A stretch of 64,000 nt of DNA, taken from contig CM016925.1 in the NCBI GenBank assembly GCA_006247105.1, forward strand, positions 2,728,001 through 2,792,000, given 5' to 3'. The position numbers were made by a program, and so were the translations under genes. Numbering within the stretch: the stretch's first letter is position 1; every line of letters starts with the position of its first letter. Of this stretch, positions 26,665 to 34,957 are shown in pieces. Origin of the DNA: Giardia muris (lineage: Eukaryota > Fornicata > Diplomonadida > Hexamitidae). The notes beneath the pieces were generated by a model. It worked only from the letters and a program-made list of their open reading frames with translations, ran no database searches and was not told the DNA's origin.

Positions 26665-28170
26665 ATGTGTCCAAGTGCGCTTGCAGGTGGGACTTCCTGT
26701 GGTGGGCACCAGCAGACGACTATGGGATATAATGACTGTGTCCAACGGATCCTTACAGCGATTCCTGCAGCCCGTGTCGATTATGGGATGCTCCGAGCAC
26801 TTGCCTCCATCCCACTCGACGTCCTCCAGGCCATCCTTTCGAACTGCCTCGTGATTTCGGGGCTGGCCACTGCTCCCTTCGTCATCAATAACCTGACGGA
26901 GGTCGTGAGCGTCATCCCTGATGTCGTTCACGGAGCTCATTCTCGATCTCTCGAGGACGATATCAACTGCATTGCCCTTCTTCAGGACGAGCGGAATGGG
27001 GCCCAGGTCATCGCCGATGGCTCGGATGTCTCAACAGGAATGGGGCCCATCGCTTTCAGTGCTCTCGGGACGGCGGTGAAGCAATATGGGCTATCCGGAC
27101 TTGGAGCCGCCCCGGGATATGCGGACCTCCAGGTCGGAAGGCCTACCGATGCCGGAAGAGCAGATGCAGTCGTCGTCACAGACGCCCTGATGACGACCGT
27201 CTCAGCCCAGCTCGAAGCGCGACGGGCTGGATCGTGTCCAGACTACTTCACTTCTTTCCGAAGCGTCCTCACGGATGAGACGTACTCTGGTTCGACCATC
27301 ATGCGGATCGCCCGATCAAACTCTGTCGCAGCTCCGACACGCATCCAGCTTGAGGAGGACATGATCAGCCTCCAACTTCTGGCGGGGATGACGGACGATG
27401 CTATCGATACGAGCCTTCTCGCTTCTGAGACGGAGCATCTGGTGACAACTGGGCATCCGAAGAACCTCGAGCGATACAACAGTGTCCGGGAGACAGCAAT
27501 CCTTGAGCATGGCATTGATGTTCGGCCGTCGTACGTCACTGTCAATGGCCAACAACAGCTCAGAGTGACTCGCTATGCTGCCCCGATCCTCTCCCACTTC
27601 AACCAGATCGATCCCGGAGCTCCGTTCTTCTCTCCAAAGCACTACGACACGATGATTCCTGTCTCAGACTCGATCTGCAGTGCCATCTATTCGGGTCTCA
27701 TTCCTTCGTACACTGGGACCTCTCGCTTCCTCGAGCAGGTCTCGGATCTCTGGAAGGGAAGTGCCGATGCCTTCCTTGGGAGTTGCGCCAGTGTCTCGTC
27801 TGTCTATAGTGATCAGTCCTTCTACTCGATCAAGATCATTGACCCCTCGACGACGACTCTCATCGCCCTTGCGGCACGGGCCGAGGTTCTTCGTCGGAAG
27901 GCTGCTCTGAGTGCTCCGGGCTTCAACGAGACGAAGGGGATGGTCCCACTCCGTCATGACTGCCGATCTCTCTGGAGGAGCACCGGGGCCTGTCCGATCG
28001 TCGTTATGGATCGAGAGGATAGGGAGGAACTTCTGGGGCGTCTTGGACGAACAGACTCCGACGGAGAGGACGCGGACTTCGACGAGATCAGTGCTCTTGG
28101 ACCTTTTGATGCGACCCAGAGCGGAAAGCCTGACGTGTATCTGACCCACACATACCAGTTCGTGAACTAG
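26665..28170 (+). CDS. Orphan protein of unknown family, about 501 residues
   Basis: The frame is open from a GTG at 26,632. The first in-frame ATGs are at 26,665 and 26,722, so the protein is 501 or 482 residues. From the second ATG it looks like a well-folded globular protein (MGYNDCVQRILTAIPAARVD onward), with Ala/Thr/Ser-rich texture, a few Cys, no signal peptide, no membrane span and no repeats. The C-terminus ends THTYQFVN after an acidic patch (DSDGEDADFDE). Codons are GC-rich like the VSP region and unlike the genes before 24.6 kb. I recognise no family. It sits at the border between the housekeeping and antigen-gene regions. Confidence 0.6.
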   Translation: MCPSALAGGTSCGGHQQTTMGYNDCVQRILTAIPAARVDYGMLRALASIPLDVLQAILSNCLVISGLATAPFVINNLTEVVSVIPDVVHGAHSRSLEDDINCIALLQDERNGAQVIADGSDVSTGMGPIAFSALGTAVKQYGLSGLGAAPGYADLQVGRPTDAGRADAVVVTDALMTTVSAQLEARRAGSCPDYFTSFRSVLTDETYSGSTIMRIARSNSVAAPTRIQLEEDMISLQLLAGMTDDAIDTSLLASETEHLVTTGHPKNLERYNSVRETAILEHGIDVRPSYVTVNGQQQLRVTRYAAPILSHFNQIDPGAPFFSPKHYDTMIPVSDSICSAIYSGLIPSYTGTSRFLEQVSDLWKGSADAFLGSCASVSSVYSDQSFYSIKIIDPSTTTLIALAARAEVLRRKAALSAPGFNETKGMVPLRHDCRSLWRSTGACPIVVMDREDREELLGRLGRTDSDGEDADFDEISALGPFDATQSGKPDVYLTHTYQFVN

Positions 28171-28254
28171 TGAACGCAGCCACAGGAGCCTTTGGGCGCG
28201 AGGGCGAAGTGAGGAATGTGAGGCTGCTCAAGCGGATCTCGGAGAAGGGTCAGG

Positions 28255-29094
28255 TCACGGCTTCGACGGTTCCACCTCCTGGAGGAGTGGAAGACGGACC
28301 ATCTCTGCCCTCCCGGTCAAGATGGGGTAGTTCTCGCTTCCACTGCTGCGGATGATTGGTGGCTCGTGGGACGACCACGCCGCTTCAGTCGCGTGGCGGC
28401 GACCGTGAGGTGATTCCGTAACACCTCTGGTGTGCTTGGTGCTATCTCCACTGGTACAGGCGGTGCTCCTTGATCCGTCTGGCGAATGCGATTCTCTTCG
28501 TGCTTGGGACCTGTTATCCGGTCCTCTCAGTCGCGTGCACTGAAGATTCGGCTTCTGACCTGTTCCATGCAATGAGTGAGCATCTGTCCGGGTCGTGGCC
28601 CGAGGCTCTCGTCTAAAGGCAAGTTGGTGAGAAGAGACGCTCATAACGACTCCTGCCCCTGCGGCTCCGCATAGAAGAGCGCTTAACGATCTCGAGATGA
28701 TTGTGGGATGCCGCTATTACAAGCACAGTTACGCCAGAGGAGCAGAGACTCGCACTGCCATCTGATGTGATCCCCGGCTCCCTCATCAACCGCATCTCCG
28801 CTCAGGGAGGAGATGCCGGGTTTATGACCGTTGTAGGTGACATGGGTTTGTACGGCCACCCGTTGTTGTCTTGAAGTCCAAGGTCGAGAAGTGTGCCTGG
28901 TGTAATCCTACGGTCTTCATCAGGGCCGTGGTCCTCATACCTTCAAGGTTGGCCGTAACGGCCTTGGAGCTGTCTCTCTCAGTCCCATTCATCAACTCAG
29001 TGATTTCCTGAGCATCAAGCATCGACCTCCTCATCTCTCCCGGCTCCGGACCCCGACGCCAATAGGAGTACAATAGGCCTGGCCCACCTGTCAC
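28255..29094 (-). pseudogene. Decayed ankyrin-repeat gene
   Basis: Pieces of ankyrin repeats can be read on the minus strand in different frames. Near 29,000 there is EITELMNGTERDSSKAVTAN followed by TALMKTVG, close to the usual DLMKAAxRGNLDxVRANL start. Near 28,700 there is GVTVLVIAASHNHLEIVKR, and near 28,280 GRAEMVRLPLLQEVEP. Stops and frame changes separate them. This fits a dead member of the Giardia ankyrin (protein 21.1/NEK) family lying just downstream of the kinase gene. The limits are approximate. The remaining bases of the 28,171-29,285 interval show nothing else. Confidence 0.45.
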
Positions 29095-29285
29095 CTCCAG
29101 GCCCTTTAGGGGATGAGGAGTGACTGCGTAGGATCCCTCGTCCCTCTCCAGAGAACGAGGAGAGAGCCTCTAACTTCACTTCCTGTCCTGCGCACATCCT
29201 CCGGACTGATGGGCAGGACTGGAGACCCTCCACATGCTCGTTGAGGCAGCTGCCATCCAGAACTCGGATCGACCACTCTTCTGGG

Positions 29286-31430
29286 TCATTGGTGCCTCTC
29301 CGCCTTCTTGAGGACGTCCCGTGCTGTCGGACGTCTCTCGGGATCCTTCGAGAGCATCCGAGAGATGAGGGCAGCAAGTTCTGAGGGACGACCCTCGAGA
29401 GGAGGAGCGGGCGTCTTTTCGAGGACAGCTGCTACATTCCTGAATGGACGACCCCCAGTGCACATCTCATATCCAATCACCCCCAGGGCCCAGACGTCGA
29501 CAGACTTGTCGTAGTCCTCCTCTCGGAGGATCTCGGGGGCCATGTAAGGCTGTGTCCCTGCGTATGTACCCATCCAAGACGAGTCACCGAGTGCTCTTGC
29601 AACCCCGAAGTCTCCCAGGATGCATCGGCCGTCCGGGGCAAGGAGGACGTTCTCCGGTTTCAGATCTCTGTGGACGATCCTATTTCCGTGGAGGTATGTA
29701 AGAGCAGCGGCCACCTCTCGGATCACCCTCCAGACCTCTTGATCGCTATATGAAGACCTGGCCTTCCTTCGTCTATCCATCTCCCCACGGATGTCTCCAC
29801 AACAGAGTTCTGTTACGAGCACAAAGATGTCATCGAGGCTGTCCTCTCCTGTCTCAAGGCATCGGATGATGTTCGGATGGTCGAGGGAGGGGAGTATCTC
29901 CGCCTCTCTGCGAAGCAGTTCTCGTTCCTCATCATTGTGTCTTCCAAGGCTGACGACCTTGACCGCCACGTTCCTACCATTCCCATGGCCTGCATAGACA
30001 TCCCCAAAGGCCCCTTTTCCGAGTATAGCGATCAAACGATACCCCGAGAGGCTGTCTGGGAGCCTCGGAAGCGTGGGTTGGTTCAGAAGCATCCGTCGCA
30101 TCTTCTCTCCTTCTGCGTGCTCGGCTGCCGTCCTGCCCTCCCTGTCCTTCAGGTCCCTCTCCAGGAGGAGGAGGCCGGCGCACTCCTCGTGTCCTCCCCC
30201 CACTGCATGCATCAGGGCCGTCCATCCCCTCCCGTCCTGGAGGCGGGCCTCGAGGGGCCGGAGGAGGCGGACGACCTCGGTCTGGCCTCGGGAGGCGGCG
30301 TGCATCAGGGCCGTCATGCCTGAGGAGCCCCGCTTTCCTGCCTGGTCGATGTGCCTTCGGAGTGTATTGAGGTCTCCTCTGATGGCGGATGAGATGAGAG
30401 AGCTGGCCTCCCGTGCAGGGGGAAGCCTGCCCCCGACAGCAGCGAGGTTCTGGAGGAGGACCCTCTTCTCCTCCTCCACCTCCTCGAGGCGTCTCTGAAG
30501 GTCTTTCATGTCATGGTTCTCGGTCCTCAGTCGGGCGTTCTCCTTCTCGAGGACGAGGTTCTGGGCCTTTTGGTCTGCGAGTGCTCTCTTGAGGTCCTCA
30601 GTGGTCTTGGAGAGCTGCTCCTGAAGAGTCGCCTTCTCTGTGGTGAGGGCCTGCTTCTGGTCAGAGGCCTTTCGAAGGTCCTCGTTCATCTCCGCATGCC
30701 TCTTGGACTCCTCAATTGCATTGTCGAGCTGCTGTTTGAGTGAGGAGACTTCTGCAGTTAGTTGATCGATCTGAGCCCTGTCCCGCCGTTCCTTGTCCTC
30801 TAACTGCTTGTGGAGGGCGTTCTTCTCTTCGTTGGTCTTGGTGAGCTGGGCTTTGAGACTGTCGATAAGAGCAGCATTCTTCTTCTGCTCATTCTTCCCT
30901 TCCTCAACTTGCTTCTGGAGCTGCTCAGCACGTGTACGGACTTCACTGGCCTCATTGCAGGCGAGTCTACGATCTTCCTCAGTGCTGGCAAGCCACCGTT
31001 GTAGCTGCTCGCTCTCTCCTAGGGCTTCTTCCAATATCCGAATGTGTCCATCTCTTTCATCTATGTCGGCCCGTAAGCTCGTATTGACTGCTTTCAGTTC
31101 CTCGAGGTCCTTTTCCATCTGGGACAGCTTCCTTTCCGTCTCATTGTGTGTATTCTTGGAAGAGGAGAGGTCCTTCTTGAGAGACTCGTTCTCGTTTGTG
31201 AGCTCATCGACACGCTCTCGAAGCTCAAGTATTTCACCAGGATTCGGTGGCGGAAGAATTCGTTCCGTACCCTCGTTCTTGAGAAGTTGGCGAACTCGGG
31301 TGAAGTCTCCTCCCCTTGAACTATTCTTTGCATGCCATTGAGCAGTATGACCTTTGGAATCCTTAAGTCCCTGTTCGTATGGGAGAAGGAGCTTAACGAC
31401 CTCGGGGCGGTTCTGATGAGCTGCCATCAT
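29286..31430 (-). CDS. Coiled-coil/ankyrin/NEK-type protein kinase (main part of a frameshifted gene)
   Basis: This 714-residue frame starts inside an ankyrin repeat (MMAAHQNRPEVVKLLLPYE). A long coiled coil follows (residues about 65-340), then two or three ankyrin repeats (SGMTALMHAASRGQTEVVRL type, about 370-440) and a C-terminal Ser/Thr kinase domain. The kinase looks active: glycine loop GKGAFGDVYAG, ATP-binding K491, HRD aspartate D589, DFG aspartate D607 and the APE motif. Many Giardia NEKs have lost these residues. The kinase follows the ankyrins, whereas Giardia NEKs usually have the kinase first. The true start lies upstream in another frame (31,648). The last kilobase is duplicated at 38.7-39.8 kb. 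Confidence 0.75.
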   Translation of the reverse strand: MMAAHQNRPEVVKLLLPYEQGLKDSKGHTAQWHAKNSSRGGDFTRVRQLLKNEGTERILPPPNPGEILELRERVDELTNENESLKKDLSSSKNTHNETERKLSQMEKDLEELKAVNTSLRADIDERDGHIRILEEALGESEQLQRWLASTEEDRRLACNEASEVRTRAEQLQKQVEEGKNEQKKNAALIDSLKAQLTKTNEEKNALHKQLEDKERRDRAQIDQLTAEVSSLKQQLDNAIEESKRHAEMNEDLRKASDQKQALTTEKATLQEQLSKTTEDLKRALADQKAQNLVLEKENARLRTENHDMKDLQRRLEEVEEEKRVLLQNLAAVGGRLPPAREASSLISSAIRGDLNTLRRHIDQAGKRGSSGMTALMHAASRGQTEVVRLLRPLEARLQDGRGWTALMHAVGGGHEECAGLLLLERDLKDREGRTAAEHAEGEKMRRMLLNQPTLPRLPDSLSGYRLIAILGKGAFGDVYAGHGNGRNVAVKVVSLGRHNDEERELLRREAEILPSLDHPNIIRCLETGEDSLDDIFVLVTELCCGDIRGEMDRRRKARSSYSDQEVWRVIREVAAALTYLHGNRIVHRDLKPENVLLAPDGRCILGDFGVARALGDSSWMGTYAGTQPYMAPEILREEDYDKSVDVWALGVIGYEMCTGGRPFRNVAAVLEKTPAPPLEGRPSELAALISRMLSKDPERRPTARDVLKKAERHQ
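29311..30325 (-). repeat. Segmental duplication, copy 1 (ankyrin/kinase 3' part)
   Basis: About 1,015 bases are repeated in direct orientation at 38,750-39,764 at a constant offset of 9,439. By eye only four substitutions and no indels separate the copies. It covers the last ankyrin repeats and the whole kinase domain. Confidence 0.85.
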
Positions 31431-31648
31431 GAGAGCTGTTGTTCCGGGGGGAAATCATACCATTCCTTTGTCGTTTGCTTCCCCGCCTCAGAGAGGAGAA
31501 GCCGGGCGCAGTCTGTTTGGCCATAGTGGGCGGCCTTCATCAGGGCCGTTTCGCCGCCATCGTCCCTTTCTCCCAGTTCTCCAAGGTTGGCCCTCACGCC
31601 ATCGAGATTACCTCTCATAGCCGCCTTCATCAAGTCCGTAAACGGCAT
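31427..31648 (-). pseudogene. N-terminal ankyrin fragment of the kinase gene, separated by a one-base frameshift
   Basis: From the ATG at 31,648 (MPFTDLMKAAMRGNLDGVRA, a typical ankyrin-gene start preceded by aaaaaagaa; another ATG is at 31,663) the frame reads two ankyrin repeats to a TGA at 31,427. The ankyrin repeat consensus continues without a gap in the next frame (TALMMAAHQNRPEVV). The switch falls at the run of six G at 31,446-31,451 on the plus strand. One more base there would make a single gene of about 790 codons. It may be a true mutation or an assembly error in a homopolymer. Confidence 0.7.
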
Positions 31649-31666
31649 TTCTTTTTTGAACATCAA

Positions 31667-31811
31667 TCACTCATCCAGCCTTGCACCAGCTAGATGGAGC
31701 CCCCCTCCACTCCTCGAACTGAATGATGGTTCCTCTAGACCTTGAGTCCTGCCAGGGCACAGGCCTTCTAACACCCCTTCAATTCAGAAGCCATGGAAGC
31801 AGAAGACTCCG
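31667..31811. other. Short spacer between the kinase gene and the minus-strand VSP array
   Basis: No gene. It contains the 3' region of the last VSP unit and the upstream region of the kinase gene, both on the minus strand. Confidence 0.4.
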
Positions 31812-31817
31812 TTCACT
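31812..31817 (-). terminator. Poly(A) signal AGTGAA at the end of the minus-strand VSP array
   Basis: After the final stop the usual junction reads TGAGTGAACG: AGTGAA is kept but the ATG has become ACG and no further unit follows. This supports AGTGAA as the conserved element, independent of the start codon. Confidence 0.55.
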
Positions 31818-33367
31818 CACTTCCCCCTGCATCCGAACCACCAACCGAGGAAGCCCCCGAGGCCTCCCAGGACCAGAAGGACGGCGATGACGATCCCCGC
31901 AATGGCACCCCCCGAGAGCCCCGAAGAACTGGAGGAGGGGGGAGAGGGGCAGGCATCCTTGGTGGGAGTGGAGCCGTCCCAGCAGAGGGCGCACGTCCCA
32001 TTTGGACAGGAGGTGCACCCACTGGGACAGGCTGTGCAGTTGGAGGGGCCGGTCACAGTAGAGTTGCTGTAGTACCCAAGGGCGCAGGAGCTGCAGACGG
32101 TCGAGGAGGTGCAGGCCCCGCACTCCTTCGGACAGGCCGTGAAGGCCCCTGAGGATGCATCGAGGATGAAGGGGGCGTTGGTGGCGGCAGCAGTGCACTT
32201 CCCCTTGGAGGCCGATGAGCAGAGGAGGCTCCCGACGGAGGAAGAGGAGGAAGACCCCGCGGCCGAGATGGGGTAGCACCCCCCGTTGAAGAGGAAGTAG
32301 TTGTTGGTGTTGACTGCCGTACTGATGCAGGCCCCGCACTTCGTGGCGGTGTCCGAGACCTTGTTCCCCTTCTCGTCGAGGCAGATGTCCTGACCTGCCC
32401 TCGTCGTCCCATTGTTGATCTGCTTGATCGGAAGACACTCCCCGTCGATCGGGACGAAGCCCCCCTTGCACTCGGTGCAGACGGTCGTGTTCCCGACGAG
32501 GAGCTGACTTCCCAGGGCACAGACCTTGAGGTCCGCCGCCTTCTGGGGGGAGAGACACCCGCCCTGGTAGAAGAGGAACCCGTTCTTGCAGGACGAGCAG
32601 GTCCCGTCTGGGGTCGTTGGGGCCGTGCAGACGTTCGAGTTCGTGGAGCAGTTCCCGTCGATGGGGACCTTCCCCGTTCCGCACTTCTCGCAGATGGTCG
32701 AGAAGCCCTGGTCGGCGCACTCGGTGCAGTCCGTGGGGCAGGAGGTGCAGTTCGTGATGACGAGGGATGAGTCGTAGACGGGCCCGAACCCGGAAGCGCA
32801 CTCGGAGCAGGCGGAGGAGGAGCACGTCTTGCAGTCCTTGATGGTGCAGGCCGTGCAGTTGACGGGACTGGTGGTGGTGTTGGGGTAGAAGCCATCGAGG
32901 CACGAGTTGCAGTTGAAGGTGGGTGTTTTAGTCGAGTCGTAGGTGCAGGTGCTGCAGCCCGGTTCCCCGTTTGTCGCATCGCTACAGAGGTAGAGGGTGC
33001 TGTCCTTGATGAAGGTGATGGCATCGGTAGTTGGGACGGCCGAACATGCTCCAGAGGTGACGGTCGAGCACAGCTTGTTCCCGGGAGAGGAGTCCTTGTT
33101 GTAACAGCCTCCCTCGAACAGGAAGTAGTTGTTGGCAGAAGCGTCCCTGCCACCACTGGCCGCCTTGTTGCAGTCCGTGCAGGCCCCCTTGCTATCCGAC
33201 GTGCAGTGGTCCGTGCCTGCTGTTGGGGCCTTACACGTCCCGTCGATCGGGGCCTCACCCATCTCACTGCACTTCTTGCAGAACGTCCCCTCAACACCCG
33301 GGATGGTGAACTTTGAGTTTGCCTCGCACTCTCCCGTAGCTCGAGCCTTCCCTCCCCCCTTCACCAT
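31817..33367 (-). CDS. VSP unit M3, in-frame ATG but no signal peptide
   Basis: This 516-residue frame is the last unit of the minus-strand array. Its ATG (33,367) lies 4 bases after the stop of unit M2 and is in frame because the junction reads ATGGTGAAGGGGGGAGGG. It begins MVKGGGKARATGECEANSKF, hydrophilic, so no ER entry is predicted. CxxC motifs run through the body, with GGCY motifs, then a C-terminal membrane segment and CRGK. The middle part (TPTFNC, then GFYPNTTTSPVNC) is shared with plus-strand units P9 and P14. The C-terminal 90 residues (FILDASSGAFTACPKECGAC) are shared with P4. Confidence 0.8.
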   Translation of the reverse strand: MVKGGGKARATGECEANSKFTIPGVEGTFCKKCSEMGEAPIDGTCKAPTAGTDHCTSDSKGACTDCNKAASGGRDASANNYFLFEGGCYNKDSSPGNKLCSTVTSGACSAVPTTDAITFIKDSTLYLCSDATNGEPGCSTCTYDSTKTPTFNCNSCLDGFYPNTTTSPVNCTACTIKDCKTCSSSACSECASGFGPVYDSSLVITNCTSCPTDCTECADQGFSTICEKCGTGKVPIDGNCSTNSNVCTAPTTPDGTCSSCKNGFLFYQGGCLSPQKAADLKVCALGSQLLVGNTTVCTECKGGFVPIDGECLPIKQINNGTTRAGQDICLDEKGNKVSDTATKCGACISTAVNTNNYFLFNGGCYPISAAGSSSSSSVGSLLCSSASKGKCTAAATNAPFILDASSGAFTACPKECGACTSSTVCSSCALGYYSNSTVTGPSNCTACPSGCTSCPNGTCALCWDGSTPTKDACPSPPSSSSSGLSGGAIAGIVIAVLLVLGGLGGFLGWWFGCRGK

Positions 33368-33371
33368 TCAC

Positions 33372-34946
33372 TCACTTCCCCCTGCATCCGAACCACCAAC
33401 CGAGGAAGCCCCCGAGGCCTCCCAGGACCAGAAGGACGGCGATGACGATCCCCGCAATGGCACCCCCCGAGAGCCCCGAGGAGCTGGAGGAGGGGGGATC
33501 GGGACACTTCCCATTGAAGGATGACCCGTCCCAGCAGAGGTCGCACTTCCCACCTGGACAGGAGGTGCACCCACTGGGGCAGGCCTTGCAGTCGGAGGGG
33601 CCGGTCACAGTAGTGGTGTTGTAGTACCCCACTGAGAGGCACTTGGTGCAGTCCGTCCCACTCGTGCAGGTGGCGCACCCGGGGGCGCAGGAGACGAGGA
33701 CGGTCCCATTGAGGTAGAGGCCCGAGGCGGGATTGACAGCTGTGCAGACTCCATTAGAGGCCGTGGTGCAGGCGCTCTTCCCGACCTCCGTGGAGGCGTT
33801 GTAGCAGCCCCCGTTGAGGAGGAAGAAGTTAGTGGTCGAGGCCCCGGTCACGTCCTGGCACTTCCCGCACCTCGTGGAGGACGCGTCGGGGGCGCTTCCG
33901 TCCTCCTTCTGGCAGATCTGGGTCGCCCTCGTCACGTTCGTCGAGGCGACCAGAAGGCATTCTCCGTTGATCGGGACGAAGCCCGGCTTGCACTCGGAGC
34001 AGACCGTCGTGTTCCCGACCAGGAACTGCTTCTCCTTCGCACAGACGCCCAGCTCGGCGGCCTTGAAGGTCGAGTAGCATCCCTCGAGGTAGGGGACGTA
34101 TCCATTGAGGCAGGACGTGCAGGTGCCGGAGGAGTCGGTGCAGACCTTGTCGTTCTTATCCACGCACGTCCCGTCGATCGGGGCCTGACCAGTCGGACAC
34201 TCGGTGCAGACGAGCCCCGGACCGAGGTTGGTGCAGGAGGTGCAGTTCTTGGGACAGGAGTCGCAGGACGTGATGGCAAGGGAGGAGCTGTAGGTCGGGC
34301 CGAAGGAGGGGAGGCAGGCCGAACAGGTCTTCTCGTTCGTGTCGCACGTCTTGCAGTTCTTGATGCTGCAGGCCTTGCAGGTCGAGTCGGCAAGAAGGCC
34401 GAAGCCGGGGCTGCAGGCGGAGCAGGTGTTCTCAGCACTCACCTGGGCACAGTTGGAGCACTTGGAGGTGTCACTGCATGTCTCGCAGCTCCCGTCGGTC
34501 TTGGGGAGGTAGTCCTTGGCACAGGAGGTGCACTTGAAGGTCGAGTCGTATGTGCAGGTGTTGCAGTTCGCCTTCCCGTTCGTGCTGTCACTGCAGAGGT
34601 AGAGGATGTCACTCTTGACGAAGGTGACCGCGTCCTTGTCCGGGGCAGCTGTGCACTTCCCCCCGGCGGCCGTCTTGCAGAGCTTGTTCCCGGGAGAGGC
34701 GTCCGTCTTGTAGCACCCCCCGTAGAAGAGGAAGTAGGTCCCTGTACATGCCGTGCAGACACCATTGGAACACGTGTTGCTCTCAATAGCCGAGCTGCAC
34801 GTCCCGTCGATCGAGGCCTCGGTCGTGGTCGCGCACTCCTTGCATACCTTCCCCAGCGTCCCGAGGTCGAGGCAGCTCCCCGTCTTGCAGTTGCCTGATG
34901 CATCTCCTTCCGTGCACGAGAGGGCTCTCGCGTTCTTCCCTCCCCT
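33372..34946 (-). pseudogene. VSP unit M2, startless
   Basis: The VSP frame is open for 524 codons without an in-frame ATG near its 5' end. The junction ATG (34,953) is one base out of phase (ATGGTGAAGGGG form), and an in-frame TGA sits at 34,949-34,947. The 5' part (KNARALSCTEGDASGNCKTG) matches plus-strand P2. The 3' half (CSTFKAAELGVCAKEKQFLV region) is nearly identical to plus-strand P3. The unit is therefore a mosaic of sequences kept on the opposite strand 8-10 kb away. The tail has SSSSSGLSGG, the membrane segment and CRGK. Confidence 0.75.
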
Positions 34947-34957
34947 TCACCATTCAC

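Noticed and set aside
32053..33297. 414-codon minus-strand frame within unit M3
   Set aside because: It is the +1 shadow of the VSP frame, rich in Ser/Pro/Arg/Thr. The CxxC-containing frame with membrane segment and CRGK is the real one.
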